Source of the DNA: Paenibacillus_AR mesotrionivorans
GTDB taxonomy: Bacteria; Bacillota; Bacilli; Paenibacillales; NBRC-103111
Assembly: GCF_046098205.1 (NCBI RefSeq)
Contig: NZ_JBJURJ010000008.1
Location: 62,001-126,000 of the forward strand
Direction of reading: 5' to 3'
Length of the DNA: 64,000 nucleotides
Shown here: positions 9,121-18,625 of the stretch, piece by piece
Layout: the number at the start of each line of letters is the position of its first letter
Numbering within the stretch: position 1 is the stretch's first letter
Notes under the pieces: model-generated
The model's input: the letters and a program-made list of their open reading frames with translations, nothing else
Databases searched by the model: none
Told to the model about the DNA's origin: nothing
Position numbers and translations under genes: made by a program

Positions 9121-9196
9121 GAACTTGTCCACCATGGGCGGGAACCGGAATGAATATTTGGACATCACTCCTTTGCCGCGGGTAGGCAACACCAAT

Positions 9197-9496
9197 TTAG
9201 ACTATTATTTTTTCATCCTCCGGCTTCCGCGGTTTGATCAATTGCTTTAGCCTGATATCCTCAAGCCACTTTTTGCCCCCGTCCCAAAACATTAATACAA
9301 TCCCCAACACGCATAATCCCAGCGAAACCGCAATTTCCATTTTGCCCCCGATGTCTTCCAGTGCCGTTCCGTACCTTCCCGGAGGTGTAGACCATCCGGT
9401 CAGTTCCTTCATATAAAGGACAGCTGCAATCCGGATTCCCGTATACAAGAGGATGCCGGAAATAAACAAAAACCCGCCGATTATTATTTTCTTCAT
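9197..9496 (-). CDS. Small membrane protein, unknown
   Basis: 99 residues with two hydrophobic helices (about 4-27 and 54-71) and a basic, charged C-terminus (KKWLEDIRLKQLIKPRKPEDEK). GGGGGTG precedes the ATG. It follows the next minus-strand gene by 17 nt, so the two are probably co-transcribed. No family recognised. Confidence 0.65.
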   Translation of the reverse strand: MKKIIIGGFLFISGILLYTGIRIAAVLYMKELTGWSTPPGRYGTALEDIGGKMEIAVSLGLCVLGIVLMFWDGGKKWLEDIRLKQLIKPRKPEDEKIIV

Positions 9497-9513
9497 TTAA
9501 TTACACCCCCGGT

Positions 9514-9978
9514 TCATTGCTTGTTGAGCAAGTAAAAGGTCTCTGTTTTACCCTGCCATTCCACTGTAACCTCGATTTTAGAATCTTTCCTTTCAAAGGC
9601 GCCATTGCCTCCACCGGCAGACCGGCTTATGACCTCCTTGCTCTTAGGTGGTGCGCTGAACTCCTCCGTACCGCTTCCTCCATTGGCAGTGCCTTTATAG
9701 GAGTAGGTTATTTTATAAAGCCCCGATAGTTCGGCAAGTTCACGGTTATACAGAAGCTTGAAATGCCCGGAGGGGTTCGAGCTGTATTCCGTTTTGTTAT
9801 TTTTCTCTTGGAAGGTTTCTGTAGCCGTAACCTCATATTCAGCCGACCAATATTCGCCCGAGCCCGTAAAAACATAATGATGGTTGATGGTTTCTTTCCC
9901 TTGAAGAGCTATGTATATTCCTGCGACTGCAATTAGCCCAAGTATGGACACTCCGGCAAGCCATATTTTCATCTTCAT
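9514..9978 (-). CDS. Membrane-anchored or secreted hypothetical protein
   Basis: 154 residues: one N-terminal helix (IWLAGVSILGLIAVAGIYIAL) acting as signal anchor, then a hydrophilic beta-rich domain with a glycine-rich linker (ISRSAGGGNGAFE). GGAGG stands 6 nt before the ATG. It is first in a probable two-gene operon with the small membrane protein. Function unknown. Confidence 0.65.
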   Translation of the reverse strand: MKMKIWLAGVSILGLIAVAGIYIALQGKETINHHYVFTGSGEYWSAEYEVTATETFQEKNNKTEYSSNPSGHFKLLYNRELAELSGLYKITYSYKGTANGGSGTEEFSAPPKSKEVISRSAGGGNGAFERKDSKIEVTVEWQGKTETFYLLNKQ

Positions 9979-10010
9979 AGTCTACCTCCTCCCTGTGTTC
10001 TTCAGACAAT

Positions 10011-10048
10011 AAAACCCACCTCCGGCCTCTAAGCTTCTGGTGGGTTTT
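10011..10048 (-). terminator. Bidirectional terminator after the VanS-like gene
   Basis: AAAACCCACC pairs with GGTGGGTTTT around a loop of about 18 nt. The minus strand continues TTTTATTG. It closes the VanY/VanR/VanS-like transcript. Confidence 0.75.
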
Positions 10049-10105
10049 CCTTCTCGTGTTGTTATTCCGGTATGGTGCTCCCATTATTCTACCATAAAAC
10101 CTTGC

Positions 10106-11212
10106 TCAGGAGATGCCCATTACCGGCAAACGTACCTCAAACACCGTGCGGGCGGCATCGCTTTGTGCAGAAATCACACCATGATGCCGTTCCACAATGT
10201 TCTTGGCAATGAACAGCCCCAATCCCGTGCCTCCGTCCTGGTTAGTTCTCGCCCGGTCTCCAGTGAAGAACATATCAAAAAGATGGGGAAGCTCCTCTGC
10301 CGGAATGCTGTCCCCGTAATTAACAACCTGCACTACTGCCTCCTGCTCCACAAGCCTGCCGTACACGTCCACATATTGACCATCCATCCCATGCCGTACC
10401 GCATTGTTCAGCAGATTTTCGAATACCCGGGCCAGCAGGTCACCATCTCCCTGCACCGTCAGCCGCTCCGAAATATGAAGGCGGGATACCAGATTATGCT
10501 TTTCCAAAACAGGATACAGCTCCTCGCTTAATTGAACCAGCAGCTCGCCCAAATCAACAGCCTGCTGCTGGATCGGCAGCTTCCCGTAATTCAGCCGGGT
10601 GATCTCGAACAATTGGTCGATCAGCTTCTCCAGCTTCAACGATTTCGTATGGGCAATCCCCGTGAAGTGCTTCACCTGTTCGGCACTGAGCTCTTCATCC
10701 TTCAGAAGAATATCCAGATAACCAATCACCGAGGTCAGCGGCGTCCGCAAATCATGGGCCAAATTCAGCACCAGCTGCTCCTTGCTGTTCTCGGCGAAAT
10801 CTCCGCGGTCAAGAGCATCCTGCAAATTGGCTCCCGCTTGATTGATATCTCGGGCGATATCGCCAAACTCATCTCCGTCCGGAATCTCCACCCGGTTATA
10901 AAACCTGCCCTCGGCCAGTTGGCGGATGCCTTGGGAAATCTCGCGGAAATAGACGGGATACGGCTTGGTCAAAATCAGGAAGAAGATCACCGCCAAGGGG
11001 ATAAACACAATCAGAAAAAAATTAATGTCCCCAATGTCCCGGATGAAGGTCCGAAGCTGATACAGCGGGCTTTCGCGGCGGACCGTATGGTAATAGAATT
11101 GGAGGACCTTGTACAGCAAGAAGGTGCATCCGCCGGAATACAGCATGCTCAGCCCGAACAGCCAAATCATTCTGTAGCGGAAGCTGCGGATGAATCTACT
11201 CTTGAAATGCAT
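10106..11212 (-). CDS. VanS-like sensor histidine kinase
   Basis: 368 residues. Two N-terminal helices (about 15-37 and 62-82) flank only a short external loop, as in VanS. They are followed by HAMP, HisKA (NLAHDLRTPLTSVIGYLD) and HATPase (ENLLNNAVRHG, GGTGLGLFIAKNIV). The start overlaps the end of the VanR-like gene by 17 nt, so the two are coupled. With the VanY-like carboxypeptidase it forms a cell-wall-related set. Assignment to VanS rests on architecture and neighbours; the signal is unknown. Confidence 0.85.
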   Translation of the reverse strand: MHFKSRFIRSFRYRMIWLFGLSMLYSGGCTFLLYKVLQFYYHTVRRESPLYQLRTFIRDIGDINFFLIVFIPLAVIFFLILTKPYPVYFREISQGIRQLAEGRFYNRVEIPDGDEFGDIARDINQAGANLQDALDRGDFAENSKEQLVLNLAHDLRTPLTSVIGYLDILLKDEELSAEQVKHFTGIAHTKSLKLEKLIDQLFEITRLNYGKLPIQQQAVDLGELLVQLSEELYPVLEKHNLVSRLHISERLTVQGDGDLLARVFENLLNNAVRHGMDGQYVDVYGRLVEQEAVVQVVNYGDSIPAEELPHLFDMFFTGDRARTNQDGGTGLGLFIAKNIVERHHGVISAQSDAARTVFEVRLPVMGIS

Positions 11213-11888
11213 AGCCTACACCCCAGACTGTTTTAATCAGCTTATTCTTATGCAAATCCTCCCCGAGCTTCTTGCGCAGCGTGCGGATATGCACACTTAC
11301 CGTGTTGCTTCCTTCAAAATAAGCCTCTCCCCACACCTGCCGGAAAATATGCTCCGAGCTGAAAACCTTCTTTGGGTGGGAAGCCAGCATGAGCAGGATG
11401 TCAAACTCCTTGGGCGTCAGCTCAATAAGCTTGCCGTACAGGTAGACCGTCCGTTCCTCAGGGTAAATAACCAATCCGCCAGCTTCCAGCACGGACTTGG
11501 AGGGGGCAGGCGAGGCAAACTGCATGATGCGCCTTAACTGCGCGTTCACCCGGGCAACCAGCTCCATCGGGTTAAACGGCTTGGTCACATAATCATCCGC
11601 CCCCTGCACCAAACCTGTAATCTTATCCAAATCCGAGGTTTTGGCGCTTAAAAAGATTATCGGCAGATGATGCTGCTCCCGGATCCGCCGGGTTGCTTCG
11701 TACCCGTCCATCACGGGCATCATGATATCCAGAATGGCCAGATTCACCGGGTTTGTCTGCACCGCATGCACCGCCTCCAGTCCGTTGGCCGCTTTTATAC
11801 AGCGGTAGCCCTCCTTGGCCAGGTGCAATTCGATCAAATCGGCAATTTCCGGTTCATCCTCAGCAATCAGAATGGTAACGGGCTTCAT
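11196..11888 (-). CDS. VanR-like response regulator
   Basis: OmpR-family regulator of 230 residues: receiver (IAEDEPEI, Asp in LAILDIMMPVMDG, Lys in VTKPFNP) and winged helix (NTVSVHIRTLRKKLGED, KTVWGVGYAF). The start at 11888 (MKPVTILIAEDE) is chosen because GGAGG lies 5 nt before it; the upstream ATGs at 11915 and 11900 lack an SD. It lies 89 nt after the VanY-like gene and is coupled to the kinase downstream. Confidence 0.9.
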   Translation of the reverse strand: MKPVTILIAEDEPEIADLIELHLAKEGYRCIKAANGLEAVHAVQTNPVNLAILDIMMPVMDGYEATRRIREQHHLPIIFLSAKTSDLDKITGLVQGADDYVTKPFNPMELVARVNAQLRRIMQFASPAPSKSVLEAGGLVIYPEERTVYLYGKLIELTPKEFDILLMLASHPKKVFSSEHIFRQVWGEAYFEGSNTVSVHIRTLRKKLGEDLHKNKLIKTVWGVGYAFQE

Positions 11889-11977
11889 GTGTTCCTCCAT
11901 ACTAGTGAAAGTCATACTAGCATTGTAACAGATTTAGGGAGGATTGGGATTTCTGCAGCATGTTTGCACCCGCGGCA

Positions 11978-12847
11978 TCACAGAACCACCGTTATAATAA
12001 CCCCCTCGCGGTTATCCCCTGACACCTCATACTGGCCTTGGGCCGGCACCTGTACGGTTGTATCCCCCGATACCGGGTAATAAAACAGTCCATATTTATC
12101 CTTGCCGACCTTTACGGTCATAGATCGTTTTTCCTTCAGCTCGTCCAGATATTCCTCCAGCACCAGATTTTTTTGCTGCATAATGGCGCTGTGCGGCAGA
12201 CCTACATAGCGGAAATGCCAAGGCTCGTACCGGATGCCCGTAATCTCCGTCTTGCTCTTGGGATAACGCAGAATAAATCCGTATTGCCAGGAGTTCTTCT
12301 GCAGCCACTCCCCCTCAGGAGCCTTGCTCATCTCCATCAGCGTTGATCCGATATCCACCGAAAGCCCCGTATTATGTTCGCTGAAGCCTGCCGGCATGGC
12401 GTATTGATCCCCCATCTGCTTAAAAAGCTGCTTTTGCTCCTTTTCGCTGCGGTACCCGCTGTTGATGCGGAAGTGGTTCACGCCATCCTCTTCGGCGGCT
12501 TCAAACATAACCGCAAGCCGCTCTGCCATCATTTCCGTCAGCTGAACGGAGCTGTCTGCCAGGTTGAAGCGGCTGGAGAGCTCCTTCGTCCCGCTTAACC
12601 GGATGTTCTTCAGGTCAGCTCCCTGTTTAGGCACAGCATATTCCTTGTTTACCAAAAGCAAGTTTCCTTTATACACCTGATCCTTTGTTATATGGATGGA
12701 CATTTTGTCCGAAGCCCCGGCTCCGGCGGTTGGCGTCTGCCGGGTCTCCACCTCCAGCACCTTGCCGGATTCCCCCCGCCAGTCCCCGTTGTAAACACCC
12801 CAAGCCAACACAATCAATATACCTAACAGGAATATGATCCTCTTCAT
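11978..12847 (-). CDS. VanY-like D-alanyl-D-alanine carboxypeptidase (M15B)
   Basis: 289 residues: N-terminal membrane anchor (IIFLLGILIVLAWGVY), then an M15B zinc peptidase domain. Zinc and catalytic motifs are present: SGYRSEKEQ, SEHNTGLSVDIG (SxHxxGxAxD type) and EPWHFRY. Such enzymes trim the terminal D-Ala from peptidoglycan stem peptides. A beta-rich tail of about 60 residues follows the peptidase domain. It is first in the set with VanR/VanS-like proteins; no vanH, vanA/B or vanX homologue is nearby, so it is probably a wall-remodelling set and not glycopeptide resistance by ligase replacement. GGGGGGACCGG precedes the ATG. Confidence 0.85.
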   Translation of the reverse strand: MKRIIFLLGILIVLAWGVYNGDWRGESGKVLEVETRQTPTAGAGASDKMSIHITKDQVYKGNLLLVNKEYAVPKQGADLKNIRLSGTKELSSRFNLADSSVQLTEMMAERLAVMFEAAEEDGVNHFRINSGYRSEKEQKQLFKQMGDQYAMPAGFSEHNTGLSVDIGSTLMEMSKAPEGEWLQKNSWQYGFILRYPKSKTEITGIRYEPWHFRYVGLPHSAIMQQKNLVLEEYLDELKEKRSMTVKVGKDKYGLFYYPVSGDTTVQVPAQGQYEVSGDNREGVIITVVL

Positions 12848-12979
12848 TCCGGTCCCCCCTTTCTAACTAGAATAGAGCAAACCTTTTAAAGAACCGGCTG
12901 CAAAAAGATTAAATAATCTTAAAGTTTCACCGGCGGATCACTTTTTTGGGTAATGAATTTATGTTCAACCGAAATAAAA

Positions 12980-13017
12980 GGACCAGATCACACACTACTG
13001 CGTGTGTGATCTGGTCC
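12980..13017 (-). terminator. Strong terminator after the 13.0-kb gene
   Basis: GGACCAGATCACACAC pairs perfectly with GTGTGTGATCTGGTCC. The minus strand continues with TTTTATTT. Confidence 0.9.
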
Positions 13018-13037
13018 CTTAAATTTTTGTCTTTTCA

Positions 13038-13547
13038 CTACAGAAAATCACTCATCTGCTTTAGATTAGTCTCCAGTGTATGAATAAGCTCATTTAGATC
13101 CGCTTCCATCTTGGGAACGCTAGATTCCAGCGCATTAGGGAGTCCCCGAACCGTCAGCCTATAGTTATTCTGGAACCATTCCAACCGAGAATAGGAGTCA
13201 TATACGTAGATTTCCAATGGGGCAGGCAGAAGCATGTAGAGTGAAGAACTGCGCAGATGGTGAAAGGCGAAAAAGGAGTTTGCCTCCACATAAGCAGTCC
13301 CCCCTTCCAAAGCTTCAACGGTTAGCGGGTTATGATGATGGAAAATCCCTTTCAGTTCGATCATCCTATCCAGATTGCTCTTCAATTCAGCATGAATCCG
13401 GCGGATATTTTCTGTCAGAAGCAAGCGGTTTTTACGGCTAACCCTGATTTCATCGTCCTCAAATTGCCATCTAACAATCCGGTACGCAATTAAACCGCCA
13501 ACAATGATGCCCAGTATGTGGATACTGAGGTCTTTTAGCCAGTCCAT
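13038..13547 (-). CDS. Membrane-anchored hypothetical protein
   Basis: 169 residues with one N-terminal helix (LSIHILGIIVGGLIAYRIV) and a mostly helical cytoplasmic remainder. The ATG at 13547 has GGAGG 8 nt upstream; an in-frame TTG sits just before it. It follows the acyltransferase by only 17 nt, so they probably share a transcript. No family recognised. Confidence 0.7.
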   Translation of the reverse strand: MDWLKDLSIHILGIIVGGLIAYRIVRWQFEDDEIRVSRKNRLLLTENIRRIHAELKSNLDRMIELKGIFHHHNPLTVEALEGGTAYVEANSFFAFHHLRSSSLYMLLPAPLEIYVYDSYSRLEWFQNNYRLTVRGLPNALESSVPKMEADLNELIHTLETNLKQMSDFL

Positions 13548-13563
13548 CAATTAAACCTCCATA

Positions 13564-14265
13564 TCATTTATATACACCCCGGTATTCCTCCGGCAATATT
13601 GCAGCGATTTTTCTCATCATCATATGGATGGTGGAATCGTCATACCCTTTTTTATCCTGTTCCGGGGCTCTTCTGGGCAACTCGAATGGTTGGCCGATGC
13701 TGATGAACACCTCTGCGGGATAAAAACGCTCTGTCCTCATATCCCCGTTCAGGTTAATCGGCAGCAGTTTTTCTGTCCCGCACAGCCCGATCGGAACGAT
13801 TGGTGCCCCTGTCATTCTGGCAACAAGAAGAACACCCTTCTTCGCTTCAATCAGGCTGCCGGTTCTGCTCCGGGTTCCTTCCGGGAAGATCAGCAGGCTT
13901 TCGCCTTGTTTAATGAGCCTGATCATGTTGGTCAGGCCTTCTTTATCAGCGGTGTTCGGCTTTATCGTCGTCGTTTTGATTACATTCAAGCCCAAGCCGG
14001 TTACAGCGTTATTGGACAGCTTCTCCCCGGCCACAAAGGTGGGATCGATCTGTTTTAATACCTTGTCCAGCACCAATGCATCTGAGTTGCTTAAGTGATT
14101 GCATATGAAGATAACCGGGGTTTGGAGGCCCTGTAAATGCTCCCCGCCCTGTACATGAATACGGGCATATTGTTGCAGGGATCTCCCGATAATCACCTTG
14201 GAAATTGAATTGCTCCATGATGCGGGTAATAATTGAATCAGCTTGGCCATTGAGACAGTTACCAT
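13564..14265 (-). CDS. plsC: 1-acyl-sn-glycerol-3-phosphate acyltransferase (PlsC family)
   Basis: 233-residue membrane-associated enzyme that acylates lysophosphatidic acid to phosphatidic acid in phospholipid synthesis. The acyltransferase motifs are present: NHLSNSD (H-X4-D) near residue 55, FPEGTRS near 128, and APIVPIGL near 155. The start at 14265 (MVTVSMAKL) has GGAGG 6 nt upstream; the longer reading from 14328 has none. It lies upstream of the membrane-anchored hypothetical gene. Genomes of this group often hold several plsC-like genes, so this may be an accessory copy. Confidence 0.85.
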   Translation of the reverse strand: MVTVSMAKLIQLLPASWSNSISKVIIGRSLQQYARIHVQGGEHLQGLQTPVIFICNHLSNSDALVLDKVLKQIDPTFVAGEKLSNNAVTGLGLNVIKTTTIKPNTADKEGLTNMIRLIKQGESLLIFPEGTRSRTGSLIEAKKGVLLVARMTGAPIVPIGLCGTEKLLPINLNGDMRTERFYPAEVFISIGQPFELPRRAPEQDKKGYDDSTIHMMMRKIAAILPEEYRGVYK

Positions 14266-14326
14266 GTGCTTCCTCCTTCCCCTTCCATTATACGATTTCA
14301 CCCATATATTGCATATATCTTGTAGC

Positions 14327-14359
14327 AAAAAACCAGACCGTGAAGCACGGTCCGGTTTT
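14327..14359 (-). terminator. Terminator of the beta-mannosidase gene
   Basis: ACCAGACCGTG/CACGGTCCGGT hairpin; the minus strand continues with six T. It lies 13 nt after the mannosidase stop. Confidence 0.85.
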
Positions 14360-14371
14360 GGATAATTCGTC

Positions 14372-16921
14372 TCAGATCATGTCCGTCATGGATTGGATCC
14401 TTACACGCCCAGGGGGGTGGCCGGGAACAAATCGTTTGCCTGTTGGTGGTCGCTCAAGAAATTGAACTGTTTTGGGCCGGCCCGGTATCAAGTCGAAGAA
14501 GTTGTCAGAGAAGATTCCCTCTTCCCCAGTCTTAAGCCACACCTGCCTAGCCAACACGTCGGTCTGCAAGGTGAAGCAGGTGCCGTCCGAGCCTGACTCT
14601 TCCGTTATCGTAATGTGCGGCGCTGCTAATTCCAACTCCCTGTCTCGAACCAAATAATGCTCCGCACTGCAAAGCACCTTCCCCTGCTCCTCCAGCTTGA
14701 CGGCCACTACAGCTTTCCGTGGATCAGCTGCTTCCAGTACTTGATTTGCAGGCAGAGTGAATACACGGCCAGACGTATGGCTTCCCACTCCAACAGGAGC
14801 GGACCAGGAACGCAAACAGCCTCCATCCAACTCCAGCAGCTCCACCGTCAATTGCCCGCTAACGGGCTTTGGGCTATCCGATATCAAATAAATATCCAGA
14901 TATCCGCCAATCGAACCGTCCACAGACAAAATCACGTCCTGAAAGCTGCGTTTCACCTCATATTGCAGCGCCTTCCATCGGCCATAATAGTCCAAACCGG
15001 CCCAGGAGGCCACAGGCCAGCAATCATTCATTTGCCAATAGAGGCTGCCCATACAATACGGCTTCTTCCGTCGGTGGGCGTGGATCGCCGCTTTCATCGC
15101 CAGCGCCTGCTGCACCTGGCTCATATAGAGGAAGCTTGGAAAGTCCTTGGGGTCCTTCAGATACCGGTCCATGTAGCCCTTGATAATCCGGTTGCCTGCA
15201 CCGTTTTTCTGGTGCGCTCTCATCACCTCGGATTCCAGCTCCAAATCCTCCTGAACGGCATAACGCAGGACAGAATCCAGCTCCGGGAAGGACTGGAAGC
15301 CGTATTCACTCATAAAACGCCCCAGATTTACATTGTAGGATTCGAAGGAATCTCCGCTATGCCAGACTCCCCAATAGTGGATATCGCCCTGTGCTGAATT
15401 GGAGGTGGCATGCTGTTTTTCATCTCCGCCTAAAGAAACCATCGGGGATGACGGCCAATACGCTGCGTCCGGAGCATGTTCAGTTACCACTTCAGGAAGC
15501 AGCCGGTGAAAAACCGCCTCATAATCGCTCCACATTTGCTCCCGCTGCGTGGAGGTATACTGCTTTTTCCATCCCCAGCCCCCATTTTCATTGTACTGGG
15601 ACCAAGCCGTATCTATCTCATTATTGCCGCACCATAAAGCAATACAGGGATGATTGCGCAGTCTGCGTAGATTATACGCTGCCTCCTCACGGATGCTGGT
15701 AAGGAAGGCCTTATCACCCGGATACATGCTGCACGCAAACATAAAATCCTGCCAAACCAATAGCCCGTTCTCATCACAGAGCTCATAAAAGATATCGTTT
15801 TCATAAATGCCGCCGCCCCACACCCGCAGCATATTCATATTGGACTCCACCGCCGACATAATCTCATGCCGGTACCGTTCACTGGTTACCTCCGTCAGGA
15901 AGCTGTCATTGGGAATATGATTGGCGCCTTTGGCGAATACCGGTACCCCGTTCAGCTCGATATAAAAGGATGCCCCAAAGGAGTCAGGCTCTTGCACGAG
16001 CCTAACTCTGCGTAAGCCGGTGCGGACATGCCGCTCCGCAAGAACATCCCTCCCGTCTGCCACATCGCAGATTTCCGCTGTAAAGGTGTACATGCTGGGC
16101 TCACCTAGCCCGTTGCACCACCACAGCTCAGGATGGTCTAAGCTCACCTCCAACCGGACTGTCTGAACCCCCTCCTCCAGATGCAAAGGCAGGCTCCAAA
16201 CCTGTGCTCCAGCCAAAAGGCGCAGAAAAACATCCTTTGGACCATCCGATTGAATGTCTGCTATGGCAGTCAGTTGAGCCGCTTCTGCCGTTATCTCCCG
16301 TTGCCGGATATACAAATCAGTAATCCGGCATCCGGACCAGCTCTCCAGCCTGACCTCTCTCCAGATTCCGCTGGTTACAAAACGCGGGCCCCAGTCCCAA
16401 CCATAATGATACGGGGCTTTACGGGCGAATACGCTGACCTTCTTATCCCCCATACCGCCTATTTCGGATTGGTCATTGGAAGCCGGCAAGGCATAACCCA
16501 ACTTCTCCAGCTTGGGCAGATCCTCCAGCACAGGAGAGCGAAACTGTATCCGCAGCACATTGCCGGTGGGTTGGGCCAACCCCCGAACATCTACCCTCCA
16601 GCCGCGGAACATATTATCTGCAGACAGGATCCGGTGTTCATTCAGATATACGTCTGCATATGTATCCAGCCCGTCAAAAACCAGCTCCAATCCACTTTCT
16701 TCAATCCACTCCGCCGGAACATCGAAGATCGCTTGGTATTCCCAACTCTGTTTATCGATCCACTGCAGCTCCCGCTCATTGGTTCTGTAGAATGGATCAG
16801 GAATTCGCTGGTTCCGCAGTAAATCCGTATGCACACAGCCCGGCACTACTGCAGGATACCAGTTCTCCTCTTCCAAGCCACGAAATTGCCATTCCGACAA
16901 AGTTAAGGTGGTGTTCGCCAT
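14372..16921 (-). CDS. Beta-mannosidase, GH2 family
   Basis: 849-residue intracellular glycosidase that releases beta-mannose from the non-reducing ends of manno-oligosaccharides. The N-terminal sugar-binding domain starts at about residue 8 (LSEWQFRGL, then WYPAVVPGCVHTDL). APYHYGWDWGPRF is typical of GH2 mannosidases. The TIM barrel contains LRVWGGGIYE, the acid/base Glu in WCGNNEID and the nucleophile Glu in FMSEYGFQSFP. No signal peptide is present. The SD is weak (GGGGCAACCTTA). A palindrome 60 nt upstream may be its operator. Confidence 0.9.
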   Translation of the reverse strand: MANTTLTLSEWQFRGLEEENWYPAVVPGCVHTDLLRNQRIPDPFYRTNERELQWIDKQSWEYQAIFDVPAEWIEESGLELVFDGLDTYADVYLNEHRILSADNMFRGWRVDVRGLAQPTGNVLRIQFRSPVLEDLPKLEKLGYALPASNDQSEIGGMGDKKVSVFARKAPYHYGWDWGPRFVTSGIWREVRLESWSGCRITDLYIRQREITAEAAQLTAIADIQSDGPKDVFLRLLAGAQVWSLPLHLEEGVQTVRLEVSLDHPELWWCNGLGEPSMYTFTAEICDVADGRDVLAERHVRTGLRRVRLVQEPDSFGASFYIELNGVPVFAKGANHIPNDSFLTEVTSERYRHEIMSAVESNMNMLRVWGGGIYENDIFYELCDENGLLVWQDFMFACSMYPGDKAFLTSIREEAAYNLRRLRNHPCIALWCGNNEIDTAWSQYNENGGWGWKKQYTSTQREQMWSDYEAVFHRLLPEVVTEHAPDAAYWPSSPMVSLGGDEKQHATSNSAQGDIHYWGVWHSGDSFESYNVNLGRFMSEYGFQSFPELDSVLRYAVQEDLELESEVMRAHQKNGAGNRIIKGYMDRYLKDPKDFPSFLYMSQVQQALAMKAAIHAHRRKKPYCMGSLYWQMNDCWPVASWAGLDYYGRWKALQYEVKRSFQDVILSVDGSIGGYLDIYLISDSPKPVSGQLTVELLELDGGCLRSWSAPVGVGSHTSGRVFTLPANQVLEAADPRKAVVAVKLEEQGKVLCSAEHYLVRDRELELAAPHITITEESGSDGTCFTLQTDVLARQVWLKTGEEGIFSDNFFDLIPGRPKTVQFLERPPTGKRFVPGHPPGRVRIQSMTDMI

Positions 16922-16979
16922 TAAGGTTGCCCCATTCGTATTGTTAGTTTTGTTATTAAAATGTTATTTATTATCACAG

Positions 16980-16998
16980 ATTTGTTAGCATAACAAAT
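16980..16998. promoter_or_regulatory. Palindrome ATTTGTTA-gca-TAACAAAT upstream of the mannosidase
   Basis: Perfect 8-bp arms around 3 nt, lying between the amidase stop and the mannosidase start. It is AT-rich and has no T tract, so an operator is more likely than a terminator. The binding protein is unknown. Confidence 0.5.
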
Positions 16999-17020
16999 TC
17001 AGGAATCTGGTTTTAGGGGA

Positions 17021-18478
17021 TTATATGAAGCTCCGAAGCGATGGCGGGCGGCGGATATTATGATGCTGTTCAAAGGCATAAGCCAGGCTGATCAGCACAG
17101 GCTCTTCATACGCCCGGGCGGCAAAGGCAATGCCGAAGGGTACACCAGCCGAGGTGTAACCGGCGGGAACCACAATAGAGGGGTAGCCTGCCCGTGAAGT
17201 AATCCGTGCGCCGAAATCTGCGGGGAACAGCAGCACATCAAGCTCATGCTCGCACATGGTGGCATCAATTCCCTCCTCCTTGCAAAGCCGCAGGTCGGTG
17301 AGCCTGTCTTGTAGATATTGGGACTCCGTAAGTGTTCCGGTGGTGGTGTATTCCGCATCAATCAACGTGGATTGTCCATAACGAAGCGTCTGCACCGGAT
17401 GGGCGTGGTTGAAGTCAATAATATCCTTGAGCGAGCGCATTTTGGCAGCGGGACCGAGTTTGGCCAGATAAGCACCAAGAGAGGACTTGAACTCGTTCAA
17501 AACCACAGACGAATATTTGATCTCCCGCGCCGTTCTAATATCCGCCGAATCAACAATGATTGCACCCAACTCACGCATGACGTCCAAAGCACTGTTGAAG
17601 ATGGCAAGCTGCTCATCAGTAAGCTCCTCAAAATAATAGTCTCGGGGGATGCCAATACGTGCTCCTCGCAGCCCCTCTGCATTAAGGAAGGCCGTGTAAT
17701 CCTTATGCCGCTTTCCCGCGCCTGTCCAGGTGGCGGCATCCTCCTTATCTTCACCTGTCAAAGCATTCAGGAGCAGCACCGCATCCCGCACCGTGCGGGC
17801 CATGGGACCGGCAGTATCCTGGGAGTTGGACAAGGGCAGAATGCCGGATCGGCTGATCAGCCCCACCGTAGGTTTGAGGCCAACAATGCCGCCGAGATTG
17901 CTGGGGTTCAAGATGGAGCCGGAGGTTTCCGTGCCCACGGACACGGTACAGAAATTACAGGCCACAGCTACAGCCGAGCCGGCACTGGAGCCGCCTGTTG
18001 GGGTGGATATATTGTAGGGATTCAGCACCTGGCCGCCGCGCGAGCTGTAACCTGAAGGCATACCGTTGGTCATGAAGTTGGCGAATTCCGTCATGTTCGC
18101 TTTGCCCATGATGACTGCCCCGGCTTCGCGCAATTTGGCTGCCAGAAAAGCATCCTCACCTGCATACGAATCGGCCAAAGCCAACGAGCCTGCGCTGGTA
18201 TGCATCTTGTCTCCGGTATTGATATTGTCCTTAAGCAGCAAGGGAATGCCATGCAGGGGACTGCGCGGCCCCCACGCAGCACGCTCTACATCCAGTGCTT
18301 CCGCGATGAACAGTGCGTCGGGATTGAGCTCCAGCACCGAGTTGACAGTGAGCCCGTTCTTGTCATGCTCCGCTATCCGTTGGTAATACATAAGAACCAG
18401 TTGTTTTGCAGTCAACTCGCCGGATTCCATAGCCGCCTGGATTTGCGGTATGGTGGCTTCCACAAGCTCAAAACCCAT
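17021..18478 (-). CDS. Amidase-signature family hydrolase
   Basis: 485 residues. The Ser-cisSer-Lys triad motifs of the amidase family are present: catalytic Lys in GIPLLLKDNI near residue 82, the cis-Ser region TPTGGSSAGSAVAVA, and the nucleophile Ser in GTETSGSILNP. It hydrolyses amide bonds; the substrate cannot be read, and it is not likely GatA because gatB/gatC are absent. The start at 18478 (MGFELVEAT) has GAGG 10 nt upstream; 18487 is the alternative. It may be co-transcribed with the mannosidase. Confidence 0.88.
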   Translation of the reverse strand: MGFELVEATIPQIQAAMESGELTAKQLVLMYYQRIAEHDKNGLTVNSVLELNPDALFIAEALDVERAAWGPRSPLHGIPLLLKDNINTGDKMHTSAGSLALADSYAGEDAFLAAKLREAGAVIMGKANMTEFANFMTNGMPSGYSSRGGQVLNPYNISTPTGGSSAGSAVAVACNFCTVSVGTETSGSILNPSNLGGIVGLKPTVGLISRSGILPLSNSQDTAGPMARTVRDAVLLLNALTGEDKEDAATWTGAGKRHKDYTAFLNAEGLRGARIGIPRDYYFEELTDEQLAIFNSALDVMRELGAIIVDSADIRTAREIKYSSVVLNEFKSSLGAYLAKLGPAAKMRSLKDIIDFNHAHPVQTLRYGQSTLIDAEYTTTGTLTESQYLQDRLTDLRLCKEEGIDATMCEHELDVLLFPADFGARITSRAGYPSIVVPAGYTSAGVPFGIAFAARAYEEPVLISLAYAFEQHHNIRRPPSLRSFI

Positions 18479-18625
18479 GGGAATCATTCCTCTTTTCTGA
18501 TCGATATAATATCATACAAACGCTTACATTAGCCTTATAAAAGAAGCCCGCCCGATCCGTACAACAGCTAACGGTCCGTGCAGGCTATCTTTAATGTTGC
18601 GATTCAATTACAGGTGTCTGCTGTA

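Noticed and set aside
10106..12847. Complete vancomycin-resistance cluster
   Set aside because: Only VanY-, VanR- and VanS-like genes are present; no dehydrogenase, ligase or dipeptidase gene is nearby.
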